The notes under the pieces are model-generated. The model worked only from the letters and a program-made list of their open reading frames with translations, was not told the DNA's origin and ran no database searches. From contig OX638130.1 in NCBI GenBank assembly GCA_951804985.1, forward strand, positions 41,317,475 through 41,381,474: a DNA stretch of 64,000 nt, read 5' to 3'. Below, in pieces: positions 25,436-37,496 of this stretch (within the stretch, counting starts at the first letter, position 1; each line of letters starts with the position of its first letter). Source of the DNA: Dryomyza anilis (taxonomy: Eukaryota > Arthropoda > Insecta > Diptera > Dryomyzidae). The position numbers and the translations under genes are program-made.

Positions 25436-26120
25436 CCCTTAAATTTAGAACTCGCGATTCTGGACAACGTTTGTTCTACGACTTTGCGCATAGGTGTTAC
25501 TTACATGAACCAGCTCAAAAATTCCTCGTTGGTTCTTTGCGGAAAATCGTGAAAATGTAAATAAAAGCATTAAAGTATGAAAAATTGTGGTTTGTTTTGA
25601 TGAAACAGTTCTTTTTTTATGGATTCACTCCGATCATTGTTGATGTAATATTCACACTATTTATTTCAAAGTACTTATTCTGTTCGAAAATCAGGAATTC
25701 TGTAGTTTGTAAACAACAAACTTAAAAAAAAACATTTCTATAGAATTTAACATATGCTCAATTTTGAACTTCCGGTGCTTGATGGTTCCGCAAAGAACCA
25801 ACCAAAAATTCGAAAAAATCCACTAAAATAAAAAATTAAATTTATTTCAAACACAATAGTTTCTAGATACTAATGCGATCACGAGAATAATGTTTTTTTG
25901 AAAGTACTCAATTTTACAAAAGTTCATTTTCTTGAGGTTAATTGCCCTTACTGGACATACCGGCAAATGGAGTTTGTTTTAAACGAGAATCGGCGCAAAC
26001 GGTGGCGCTTGGATCAATAAACTTTTTAAAAGTCGAAGCGTGAAGATTAAATAAAATTAGTTGAACAAAGTTTGGATTTTCATCCTTTGGATCCTTGCGG
26101 AACCAGTGGGCATTTAAGGG
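25436..26120. mobile_element. piggyBac-like MITE (TTAA target)
   Basis: A 685-bp non-coding element whose ends CCCTTAAAT and ATTTAAGGG are exact inverted repeats, flanked on both sides by TTAA (25432-25435 and 26121-26124). TTAA duplication plus CCCT-type ends is the piggyBac signature. The right portion recurs at 268-788, 20765-21285 and 31263-31561. Confidence 0.55.
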
Positions 26121-26152
26121 TTAATGGTTTATTTTTGTATATAACAGTCAGT

Positions 26153-27205
26153 CAGTCAAAAAAATCGCGCCATTTATTTTTGTAATTGTAATCTAAAGTT
26201 ATTTTTTATTATTAGTGTATTTTTATATTATTGTAGTTATAACAATAATAGAAGCGCCGCAGGCAAATTTTTTTGGAAAAAATTCATTATACATTATATG
26301 TTTTAATAGTAAATTTTCTGAACAGTATTGATTCATTAATATTTTTGTTTTTTTTTTTTTTTTTAAATGTATACTCGTATTTTTACGACCCTATTTTATT
26401 GACCCTCAAAATTTCCAAAATTTCCTTATGAAAGATTCACAAAATATATTAAAAAATAATGAAAAAAAATAATGAAAAAAAAAAAAAGAAATAACATCGA
26501 AATAATTATGAAAAAATACCTAACATATTACATCTCCTACCAAACTTTTAATAACATAAGTAAAAATCTTATTTTAAAGAAAATAAGGATGTGTATGAGT
26601 CAACTAAATTGCTGATTAAACTAATGTAGTGTTTCGAACATTTTCATAGGGAACATTTCCCATAATGCTATTTCAACGTAAATTTCCTTTTTATTCCAAA
26701 TATTGTCTACTCGATTATATTTATTTAAGTTTTCAAACTAATTTTGTAAATTTTCCGACTGCTTCCAAATATTTTCATTTGGATATTTTTAAAAATAAAA
26801 ATAAAAAAATAGTTATATTTTTCCAATATGTTCGAATCAGTTCATATTTATTTTTTAATTGTATGGCTATCTAAGAATAAATATAGGTTATTAAACATTT
26901 ACAAACTGCTTTTTGAAAAATTCCGATTGCATCCAATTAGTTTTGAATTTGTCCGAATCGGATTTTTTAACTTTCTATTTAAAAATGTGTGATATTTTCT
27001 AAATATAACCAACACGAACTTTATATATTGCCCATATATTATATAAAAATAAATGATAATTTCTAAGTTTTTATTTTTCTAAAATGTCCGACTGATTTTA
27101 AATATTTTTAATTTATCTGAGTCGGATTCAATACATTAATTCGATATACTATTCGTGTTCAATTTAGATTACAATTACAAAAAAAATGGCGCGATTTTTT
27201 TGACT
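26153..27205. mobile_element. MITE with 44-bp terminal inverted repeats
   Basis: The left end CAGTCAAAAAAATCGCGCC is mirrored by GGCGCGATTTTTTTGACTG at the right, and the match continues to about 44 bp on each side. The 1053-bp interior is AT-rich without an ORF of note. CAGT-type ends are seen in Tc1/mariner elements, but a TA duplication is not clear because the flank repeats CAGT. It is repeated at 31594-32646, and left parts occur at 809 and about 21320. Confidence 0.6.
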
Positions 27206-27491
27206 GATTTTTTTGACTGAAAAAGGTTGTTTCGACACTTTAGAATCATTTAAGAGGACGTGACAATTTTTAATTTTATTTTTGGACCACGAATAATTAC
27301 AGACGAAGCTAGGAAGTCGATTTTGACGTAGAAATCTTTCGTTGGCGACATACAGCATACGCACAATTTGATTTCTTACGTTGTGTCGTCACATTGTGAG
27401 ACGCTGTTCTATACAGCATACAAAAAACTTTCTCACACGAAAGTCAGACAAATTCTGGACGATTTTCGTCGATCGCCGACATACAGCATAA
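27206..27491. other. Unassigned stretch upstream of CsRn1-like LTR
   Basis: ATACAGCATA occurs three times (near 27350, 27412 and 27481), the last immediately before the LTR-like sequence. It could be flanking DNA or an extended LTR. No gene seen. Confidence 0.4.
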
Positions 27492-27656
27492 GGTAACTAA
27501 AACTACTCTACAAAAATACTTATTATTTTTAGATTTGTTTGTATCAACAAAAATTAGTTTTAAGTTTTTAATTTCAAATAATTTTATAATTTCTTTAATA
27601 AATTAATATAAATTTAATTTAATAAAAATAGATCGTTTTATTTTATCACATCTAAA
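27492..27656 (+). repeat. 5' LTR of CsRn1/Kabuki-like Ty3/gypsy element
   Basis: It aligns with the 3' LTR at 51261-51458 (shared blocks CTCTACAAAAATACTT, GTATCAACAAAAA, TTTAATTTAATAAAAATAGA), but lacks about 33 bp. Its first base reads G instead of T. A tRNA-Trp primer site follows immediately. Confidence 0.75.
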
Positions 27657-27657
27657 T

Positions 27658-27672
27658 TGGTGACCCCCGACG
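27658..27672 (+). other. Primer binding site, tRNA-Trp type
   Basis: TGGTGACCCCCGACG, one C longer than the tRNA-Trp primer site known for the CsRn1/Kabuki lineage. It is directly after the LTR. Confidence 0.75.
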
Positions 27673-27754
27673 ACGAATTACGATAAATTATTTTGGAATA
27701 ATGTGAAGCACAAACACCATCGGCGATGCTACTTCGACCACTACTCCGGTCGCG

Positions 27755-28394
27755 ACCATTAAAATTCCTCGTTTTTGGAAGGAGAACGCAGCTCTCTGGT
27801 TAGCTCAGGTCGAGGCGCAATTCGAATTACGCCAAATAACTGACGACCTCACAAAATATTTTGTGGTCAATTCCGAACTGGAGACAGAGTTACTTTCGCA
27901 GATAAGTGATATTATTTTAACTCCTCCAGACGATGCGTACGTGAAGCTAAAAAGCTAAAACAGCTCCTTGTTGAACAGTTCTCGGTTTCTGAAGAAAAGC
28001 GCTTCAAACTCCTTCTCAACAATCTCGATATTAGCGATAAAAACCCAGCGCATTGCTCGGCGAGATGACAAATATGGCAAACGGTGGTGTTACAGACGAG
28101 TTCTTACGTACAATGTGGATGCAACGACTGCCACCACAAACTCAAGCCATTCTCGCACCTTCTTCGGAATCGCTAGACAACATTGTAAAAATGGCGGATA
28201 AAATCGGCGATATTGCAGCACCTTCACCAACTTCGGGCATTGCAGTAATCAATCCTGCATTTGATTTTTCGGATTTCAAACGTCAAATCGATGAATTAAC
28301 CGCTTCAGTTCAAAAGTTGCAGAATCAACACACGCGCCGTTCAAGAAGTCGCTCTAGAGCCCGCTCTCAAGATCCTGCAGCTGGTGGCAACTGA
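27755..28394 (+). pseudogene. gag: Gag of CsRn1-like element, frameshifted
   Basis: One frame (about 27755-27956) reads FWKENAALWLAQVEAQFELR and ends at a stop. The next part of the capsid, MLGEMTNMANGGVTDEFLRT, is in another frame (28053-28394) and ends in an Arg/Ser-rich tail. The WLAQVEAQF motif is characteristic of CsRn1-type Gag. The reading frame is broken at least once. An identical broken copy is at 33196-33835. Confidence 0.75.
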
Positions 28395-28429
28395 TATTAT
28401 CATCAGCGATTCAGCGTCAACGCACGGAA

Positions 28430-28804
28430 ATGTCGCGCGCCATGTTCATTTGTGAACAACGCTCCCTCGGGAAACTCCCAACCCGGTCGCTAGAGGCGTC
28501 CTGTGATCGGGACTTAGCTACAAATCGAATATTCATCTACGACAAATCGGTAAACAAGCACTTCGACACAGGTGCTGTACAGGTGCCGTCGTACCTGTCG
28601 TTGTCAGAAATAACCGTTCATGCCAGCCGAATAAGTACAAGCTTTTCGCTGCAAACGGCACGCTTATCGGCTTATCGGTACGGCGCTGAATTGATTTCGC
28701 TGACCCTCGGATTACGTCGCACATTGGAAAAAAATAGTATAAAACGCGCGCATTTGCAAGAAACAAAAACTTACGGGAATTATATTGTTTATCCTTTTAT
28801 TTGA
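28430..28804 (+). pseudogene. Protease region of CsRn1-like element, decayed
   Basis: An open frame of 124 codons. RIFIYDKSVNKHFDTGA contains the DTGA of a retroviral-type aspartic protease. The part after it is scrambled, and homology stops before RT. The duplicate is at 33871-34245. Confidence 0.6.
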
Positions 28805-29604
28805 ATAAGAACATATTAAGTGATATAACAACAGTAATTTTATGACTATCGTCCAATCCGTCTCTTTGGTGTTGCTGTCAGAAGATGACGATTTTTTAAG
28901 ATTTTTGTTTTTAAATTTTTTGCACCATATTAAAGGCTCTACGAAAATCATCATAATATTCATAAATACTCATGAAATCAAATAATATTTTTTCCATAAA
29001 ACAAATAATTACAGAGCTACAATTTGGTGTAGTCTGAATTAGTATTAGTATGGTCTGAATACATGAAACGTAATATTTAAGTAAAATTGGGTAATTTTAG
29101 AACACAAAAAAAACATATTTTCAATAGTCTGTATTTTTTTTATATTCACGAGGATTCAACATCAATCTATTTTTTTTCAACATATATGATCCATACTGAA
29201 TCCAATGATACCAATCATTGCTGCGCGTATCTGCGCGAAATAGAGCCTTTTTGTTTTAAAAGTATACTATTTATCAACAATTACTTTTTCAGATTTTATT
29301 CAAATTATTACAGCAGATTCGGTAAGATCTGGATGGAATGATAGGTTATATTTTAATTCGCAATTCTATCGTTAGGGGGCGAAAATGACAACGCACTATA
29401 ACTTGTTAATACCATAAGTATCCAAAAAAAAAGTTTCGATTACATATTCCCCGTTGAATTCTGCTGTTAGTACCATAATTTCAGATATCTAGAAGTTTTT
29501 TTTTCAGTGTTTTAGAACAAAAGAAAATTCATGCGCGCAGATAAAAATAGAGCCACAGCACTCAGACAGGGTTATATCCATTGTACTGTGACCCAGTTCC
29601 CTGG
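28805..29604. other. Unassigned AT-rich stretch
   Basis: Nothing recognisable. Short open frames, including 29087-29341, show no motif. It sits between the CsRn1-like fragment and the LOA-like 3' end and is repeated at 34246-35045. Confidence 0.4.
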
Positions 29605-29616
29605 TTTTTAATGATA

Positions 29617-29646
29617 CTTCTTAGATTCATTATTGAATCTAAGAAG
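29617..29646. repeat. 12-bp hairpin after LOA-like ORF2 stop
   Basis: CTTCTTAGATTC and GAATCTAAGAAG are perfect inverted repeats with a 6-nt loop. They lie immediately downstream (minus strand) of the stop codon ending the LOA-like reading frame. The duplicate is at 35058-35087. Confidence 0.8.
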
Positions 29647-29647
29647 G

Positions 29648-31262
29648 CTATTGTGTGATAAAGAGTGAGACTGATCCTCTCTCATCACGTCTGTGCCTTT
29701 TAATTCTAGAAAATGCTGGACAGTCACAGAGATAGTGCTCTGTGGTGCCAGTTTTTTCGTAGCAGGCAGAACATAAGGCGCTTTCGGCCAGGCCGATTGC
29801 GTTCATGTGTTTTTGACATGCGTTCTGTCCCGTTAGAAGTCCCGTCAGTTTTCTGCACTCCTTTCTACTTAAGGAAAGTAGAAACGAGGCCGATCTTTTG
29901 GTTATCGTCGGTTTCATGATCTTGAAGAATCTGCATTTCGTCTCATTCAGCCATCTGCTCTTGTGTTCAGAGACGACCCAAGAGCTGATGACGAATTTTC
30001 CCGTAGATGCAGGTAGTCCAAGCACAGGTTATGCTCCAAATGGATTATCCTCTGATCCAGCACGTGCTAGTTTGTCAGATGTTTCAATGCCCGAAACTCT
30101 TTTATGGCCCGGCACCCAAATCAGTTTCAGTGTATCGTATTTACCAACACAATTGAGACGTGATCTGCATTGACGTACAATTTTGGATGTGATGACCTAG
30201 TTGTTCAAAGCCATAAGAGCAGACTGACTATCGCTGCAAACTGATATAGCCCTGTTCTGCCATCTATTATCCGCAATGTAGTCCATAGCCATAAGTACTG
30301 CATAGACTTCGGCTTGAAATACCGAGGCATTGTTGGCTAAGGCGAAGTGAAGTCTGCGGTCATCCGGTTCCACAAACACTCCAGCACCACATCCCTGATC
30401 GGTTCTGGAGCCGTCAGTGAAAATGCGGTGTGACCCTCTACCTGGCTCACAGTCAGGCGTTAGCCAGTCTTGAATGTCAGGTTGGCAAACCTCAAAATAT
30501 CGTTTTGGTAATATTTCTGTTATCATTGCATCAGAGGGCATCTCCAGTAGACATGTGTCTAATGGAGTGTTAAGTACAATGTCAGAGATATTCCAGGGAA
30601 CATTATACCAGAAACCACCTCGTTTTAGTCTCCAGCAGCCTTTCATGGCTTCGTCTCTGATGAAGATGTCTAGTTGTGGTAGGTTTAAGATTGCATTCAG
30701 TGCTGGACCAGGTGTAGCGGTTCTCTGAATCTTGGCAAGAATAGTTGTCATGCACTTTCGCGACAGCATGTTCCACCAGATTACCGATGCATATATCATC
30801 GGTCTTATCATTGCCGTGTAAATCCATAAGGTTTTGCTCGGCGATAGTCGAGCATTGCCAGAAGGCATTCTGCATTGCCAGAAGGCATTCAATGCTCGCG
30901 AAATTTTATTTTCAACATCTTTTGTCCAAAGTAGAGTTAAGCACAGATATTTTACTTCGTTAGACAGACGAATAGTGACAACCTTAAGTACTGGTAGAGA
31001 TAATCCTGACATTATTCTTTTCCTAGTGAAGAGAACAATCCCTGTTTTGTGAGGGTTGACGGAAAGTCCGTTTGCAGTACACCAGCTGTCAATTCAGTTT
31101 TGTGTTTTAACACAGACCTCATTGAGGGAAAAGCCTGTGGCAAGAATGGCAACATCATCTCAGAGGTGATGGTCCTAAACATTAGCATTGACCTTAGCCA
31201 TTTGACCACTGTTTCATCTATTCCATGCCTTCTAGCTGCGTCACACATTCCATCAAAAGTCG
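29648..31262 (-). pseudogene. LOA-like non-LTR element, RT/RNase H, truncated copy
   Basis: The minus-strand frame 31012-30197 carries RT thumb sequence and an RNase H core (IFTDGSRTDQGCGAGVF, then VFQAEVYAVLMAMDY). A stop (30197) and a frame break separate it from the C-terminal Cys/His region at 30025-29648 (CSACYEKTGTTEHYLCDC). It is cut at 31262 by the tandem duplication junction. The fuller copy is 37496-35089. Confidence 0.8.
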
Positions 31263-34200
31263 ACTAAAATAAAAAATTAAATTTATTTCAAACACAATAG
31301 TTTCTAGATACTAATGCGATCACGAGAATAATGTTTTTTTGAAAGTACTCAATTTTACAAAAGTTCATTTTCTTGAGGTTAATTGCCCTTACTGGACATA
31401 CCGGCAAATGGAGTTTGTTTTAAACGAGAATCGGCGCAAACGGTGGCGCTTGGATCAATAAACTTTTTAAAAGTCGAAGCGTGAAGATTAAATAAAATTA
31501 GTTGAACAAAGTTTGGATTTTCATCCTTTGGATCCTTGCGGAACCAGTGGGCATTTAAGGGTTAATGGTTTATTTTTGTATATAACAGTCAGTCAGTCAA
31601 AAAAATCGCGCCATTTATTTTTGTAATTGTAATCTAAAGTTATTTTTTATTATTAGTGTATTTTTATATTATTGTAGTTATAACAATAATAGAAGCGCCG
31701 CAGGCAAATTTTTTTGGAAAAAATTCATTATACATTATATGTTTTAATAGTAAATTTTCTGAACAGTATTGATTCATTAATATTTTTGTTTTTTTTTTTT
31801 TTTTTAAATGTATACTCGTATTTTTACGACCCTATTTTATTGACCCTCAAAATTTCCAAAATTTCCTTATGAAAGATTCACAAAATATATTAAAAAATAA
31901 TGAAAAAAAATAATGAAAAAAAAAAAAAGAAATAACATCGAAATAATTATGAAAAAATACCTAACATATTACATCTCCTACCAAACTTTTAATAACATAA
32001 GTAAAAATCTTATTTTAAAGAAAATAAGGATGTGTATGAGTCAACTAAATTGCTGATTAAACTAATGTAGTGTTTCGAACATTTTCATAGGGAACATTTC
32101 CCATAATGCTATTTCAACGTAAATTTCCTTTTTATTCCAAATATTGTCTACTCGATTATATTTATTTAAGTTTTCAAACTAATTTTGTAAATTTTCCGAC
32201 TGCTTCCAAATATTTTCATTTGGATATTTTTAAAAATAAAAATAAAAAAATAGTTATATTTTTCCAATATGTTCGAATCAGTTCATATTTATTTTTTAAT
32301 TGTATGGCTATCTAAGAATAAATATAGGTTATTAAACATTTACAAACTGCTTTTTGAAAAATTCCGATTGCATCCAATTAGTTTTGAATTTGTCCGAATC
32401 GGATTTTTTAACTTTCTATTTAAAAATGTGTGATATTTTCTAAATATAACCAACACGAACTTTATATATTGCCCATATATTATATAAAAATAAATGATAA
32501 TTTCTAAGTTTTTATTTTTCTAAAATGTCCGACTGATTTTAAATATTTTTAATTTATCTGAGTCGGATTCAATACATTAATTCGATATACTATTCGTGTT
32601 CAATTTAGATTACAATTACAAAAAAAATGGCGCGATTTTTTTGACTGATTTTTTTGACTGAAAAAGGTTGTTTCGACACTTTAGAATCATTTAAGAGGAC
32701 GTGACAATTTTTAATTTTATTTTTGGACCACGAATAATTACAGACGAAGCTAGGAAGTCGATTTTGACGTAGAAATCTTTCGTTGGCGACATACAGCATA
32801 CGCACAATTTGATTTCTTACGTTGTGTCGTCACATTGTGAGACGCTGTTCTATACAGCATACAAAAAACTTTCTCACACGAAAGTCAGACAAATTCTGGA
32901 CGATTTTCGTCGATCGCCGACATACAGCATAAGGTAACTAAAACTACTCTACAAAAATACTTATTATTTTTAGATTTGTTTGTATCAACAAAAATTAGTT
33001 TTAAGTTTTTAATTTCAAATAATTTTATAATTTCTTTAATAAATTAATATAAATTTAATTTAATAAAAATAGATCGTTTTATTTTATCACATCTAAATTG
33101 GTGACCCCCGACGACGAATTACGATAAATTATTTTGGAATAATGTGAAGCACAAACACCATCGGCGATGCTACTTCGACCACTACTCCGGTCGCGACCAT
33201 TAAAATTCCTCGTTTTTGGAAGGAGAACGCAGCTCTCTGGTTAGCTCAGGTCGAGGCGCAATTCGAATTACGCCAAATAACTGACGACCTCACAAAATAT
33301 TTTGTGGTCAATTCCGAACTGGAGACAGAGTTACTTTCGCAGATAAGTGATATTATTTTAACTCCTCCAGACGATGCGTACGTGAAGCTAAAAAGCTAAA
33401 ACAGCTCCTTGTTGAACAGTTCTCGGTTTCTGAAGAAAAGCGCTTCAAACTCCTTCTCAACAATCTCGATATTAGCGATAAAAACCCAGCGCATTGCTCG
33501 GCGAGATGACAAATATGGCAAACGGTGGTGTTACAGACGAGTTCTTACGTACAATGTGGATGCAACGACTGCCACCACAAACTCAAGCCATTCTCGCACC
33601 TTCTTCGGAATCGCTAGACAACATTGTAAAAATGGCGGATAAAATCGGCGATATTGCAGCACCTTCACCAACTTCGGGCATTGCAGTAATCAATCCTGCA
33701 TTTGATTTTTCGGATTTCAAACGTCAAATCGATGAATTAACCGCTTCAGTTCAAAAGTTGCAGAATCAACACACGCGCCGTTCAAGAAGTCGCTCTAGAG
33801 CCCGCTCTCAAGATCCTGCAGCTGGTGGCAACTGATATTATCATCAGCGATTCAGCGTCAACGCACGGAAATGTCGCGCGCCATGTTCATTTGTGAACAA
33901 CGCTCCCTCGGGAAACTCCCAACCCGGTCGCTAGAGGCGTCCTGTGATCGGGACTTAGCTACAAATCGAATATTCATCTACGACAAATCGGTAAACAAGC
34001 ACTTCGACACAGGTGCTGTACAGGTGCCGTCGTACCTGTCGTTGTCAGAAATAACCGTTCATGCCAGCCGAATAAGTACAAGCTTTTCGCTGCAAACGGC
34101 ACGCTTATCGGCTTATCGGTACGGCGCTGAATTGATTTCGCTGACCCTCGGATTACGTCGCACATTGGAAAAAAATAGTATAAAACGCGCGCATTTGCAA

Positions 34201-36703
34201 GAAACAAAAACTTACGGGAATTATATTGTTTATCCTTTTATTTGAATAAGAACATATTAAGTGATATAACAACAGTAATTTTATGACTATCGTCCAATCC
34301 GTCTCTTTGGTGTTGCTGTCAGAAGTTGACGATTTTTTAAGATTTTTGTTTTTAAATTTTTTGCACCATATTAAAGGCTCTACGAAAATCATCATAATAT
34401 TCATAAATACTCATGAAATCAAATAATATTTTTTCCATAAAACAAATAATTACAGAGCTACAATTTGGTGTAGTCTGAATTAGTATTAGTATGGTCTGAA
34501 TACATGAAACGTAATATTTAAGTAAAATTGGGTAATTTTAGAACACAAAAAAAACATATTTTCAATAGTCTGTATTTTTTTTATATTCACGAGGATTCAA
34601 CATCAATCTATTTTTTTTCAACATATATGATCCATACTGAATCCAATGATACCAATCATTGCTGCGCGTATCTGCGCGAAATAGAGCCTTTTTGTTTTAA
34701 AAGTATACTATTTATCAACAATTACTTTTTCAGATTTTATTCAAATTATTACAGCAGATTCGGTAAGATCTGGATGGAATGATAGGTTATATTTTAATTC
34801 GCAATTCTATCGTTAGGGGGCGAAAATGACAACGCACTATAACTTGTTAATACCATAAGTATCCAAAAAAAAAGTTTCGATTACATATTCCCCGTTGAAT
34901 TCTGCTGTTAGTACCATAATTTCAGATATCTAGAAGTTTTTTTTTCAGTGTTTTAGAACAAAAGAAAATTCATGCGCGCAGATAAAAATAGAGCCACAGC
35001 ACTCAGACAGGGTTATATCCATTGTACTGTGACCCAGTTCCCTGGTTTTTAATGATACTTCTTAGATTCATTATTGAATCTAAGAAGGCTATTGTGTGAT
35101 AAAGAGTGAGACTGATCCTCTCTCATCACGTCTGTGCCTTTTAATTCTAGAAAATGCTGGACAGTCACAGAGATAGTGCTCTGTGGTGCCAGTTTTTTCG
35201 TAGCAGGCAGAACATAAGGCGCTTTCGGCCAGGCCGATTGCGTTCATGTGTTTTTGACATGCGTTCTGTCCCGTTAGAAGTCCCGTCAGTTTTCTGCACT
35301 CCTTTCTACTTAAGGAAAGTAGAAACGAGGCCGATCTTTTGGTTATCGTCGGTTTCATGATCTTGAAGAATCTGCATTTCGTCTCATTCAGCCATCTGCT
35401 CTTGTGTTCAGAGACGACCCAAGAGCTGATGACGAATTTTCCCGTAGATGCAGGTAGTCCAAGCACAGGTTATGCTCCAAATGGATTATCCTCTGATCCA
35501 GCACGTGCTAGTTTGTCAGATGTTTCAATGCCCGAAACTCTTTTATGGCCCGGCACCCAAATCAGTTTCAGTGTATCGTATTTACCAACACAATTGAGAC
35601 GTGATCTGCATTGACGTACAATTTTGGATGTGATGACCTAGTTGTTCAAAGCCATAAGAGCAGACTGACTATCGCTGCAAACTGATATAGCCCTGTTCTG
35701 CCATCTATTATCCGCAATGTAGTCCATAGCCATAAGTACTGCATAGACTTCGGCTTGAAATACCGAGGCATTGTTGGCTAAGGCGAAGTGAAGTCTGCGG
35801 TCATCCGGTTCCACAAACACTCCAGCACCACATCCCTGATCGGTTCTGGAGCCGTCAGTGAAAATGCGGTGTGACCCTCTACCTGGCTCACAGTCAGGCG
35901 TTAGCCAGTCTTGAATGTCAGGTTGGCAAACCTCAAAATTTCGTTTTGGTAATATTTCTGTTATCATTGCATCAGAGGGCATCTCCAGTAGACATGTGTC
36001 TAATGGAGTGTTAAGTACAATGTCAGAGATATTCCAGGGAACATTAAACCAGAAACCACCTCGTTTTAGTCTCCAGCAGCCTTTCATGGCTTCGTCTCTG
36101 ATGAAGATGTCTAGTTGTGGTAGGTTTAAGATTGCATTCAGTGCTGGACCAGGTGTAGCGGTTCTCTGAATCTTGGCAAGAATAGTTGTCATGCACTTTC
36201 GCGACAGCATGTTCCACCAGATTACCGATGCATATATCATCGGTCTTATCATTGCCGTGTAAATCCATAAGGTTTTGCTCGGCGATAGTCGAGCATTGCC
36301 AGAAGGCATTCTGCATTGCCAGAAGGCATTCAATGCTCGCGAAATTTTATTTTCAACATCTTTTGTCCAAAGTAGAGTTAAGCACAGATATTTTACTTCG
36401 TTAGACAGACGAATAGTGACAACCTTAAGTACTGGTAGAGATAATCCTGACATTATTCTTTTCCTAGTGAAGAGAACAATCCCTGTTTTGTGAGGGTTGA
36501 CGGAAAGTCCGTTTGCAGTACACCAGCTGTCAATTCAGTTTTGTGTTTTAACACAGACCTCATTGAGGGAAAAGCCTGTGGCAAGAATGGCAACATCATC
36601 TCAGAGGTGATGGTCCTAAACATTAGCATTGACCTTAGCCATTTGACCACTGTTTCATCTATTCCATGCCTTCTAGCTGCGTCACACATTCCATCAAAAG
36701 TCG
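31263..36703. repeat. Tandem duplication, copy 2 (5441 bp)
   Basis: Copy of 25822-31262. It holds part of the piggyBac-like MITE (to 31561), the 44-bp-TIR MITE (31594-32646), the CsRn1-like LTR (32933-33097), tRNA-Trp PBS (from 33099), broken gag (33196-33835), protease remnant (33871-34245) and the LOA-like 3' part. Beyond 36703 the LOA-like sequence continues into DNA absent from copy 1. Confidence 0.95.
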
Positions 36704-37496
36704 CATTATCATAAGCACCCTCGATGTCAACAAATATGCCCATCACGTACATCTTCCTCTGAAAAGCATGCTCGATCCGGCCAACCAGATGTTGCAATGC
36801 TGTTTCACAGGATTTTCCACGTTGGTAGGCATGTTGTCTTGATAATAGTGGGTACCTTGACAACGATGTTTTTCTGATGTGCAACTCAACTAGTCTTTCT
36901 AGACACTTTAGTATGAAGGACATCATACTAATGGGTCTGAAGCTCTTGGCTATGGAATAGTCTTCTCTTCCAACTTTAGGAATGAAGGCTACTTTAACTA
37001 AACGCCAGGATGTCGGAATGTATGCCCATGCGAGACTTGCTCTAAAGATCTTCTTTAGGCATGGTAGCAATTGGGTTATACCTTCCTGTAGCATGACTGG
37101 GTAGATGCCATCCGGCCCAGGTGACTTGAAGCCATCAAAAGAGGCCACTGCGTATTGGATAGCTTCATCGTACACAACCAATCGAGCAACCTGCCAGTCA
37201 TGTTTTGTCACATTAGAGTTGTTATAGTGCTGGGATTACAAAGTGGCCCTATGTGGATTTGATTTCTTGGAAAGTGAGTCTCAACTAGAACACTGAGTGC
37301 CTCTGTCTCAGTATACGATGCTACTGCAGAAGTCTTTATAAGAAACACTTTTCGATTTACGAATTAGTTTCTTATACTCTTTCTGCTTAGCTCGATGAAG
37401 AAACCAGTCAGAGTCTAAGTTGCTGCTTAGGGCCTTATTTAGAATATGCAATATACAACATTTGTCGCAGCCGGTACGTCGGTTCCAACCTCTCAA
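35089..37496 (-). pseudogene. LOA-like non-LTR element ORF2, RT with internal deletion
   Basis: From right to left: a linker region (37496-37308, ending at a stop), RT fingers and palm (37211-36453; SPGPDGIYPVML, FRPISMMSFILKCLERL, AYQRGKSCETAL, VDIEGAYDN), RT thumb plus RNase H (36453-35638; IFTDGSRT), and the Cys/His tail (35466-35089). Around 36610 the block that should hold GxPQGGVLSP is deleted. It is followed by DDVAILATG in another frame, so the catalytic core is broken. RNase H next to this RT style suggests LOA or a related I-superfamily clade. Confidence 0.8.

Larger units (their letters stand above)
25822..31262. repeat. Tandem duplication, copy 1 (5441 bp)
   Basis: Every landmark from 25822 on recurs exactly 5441 bp later. 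The junction between 31262 and 31263 joins LOA-like RT sequence to the interior of the piggyBac-like MITE, with no clear microhomology. Three SNPs were noted between copies (near 28886, 30500 and 30606). Confidence 0.95.

Noticed and set aside
29648..31262. A functional host RNase H or RT gene
   Set aside because: Stops, frame breaks and a PQGG deletion mark it as a decayed non-LTR element.
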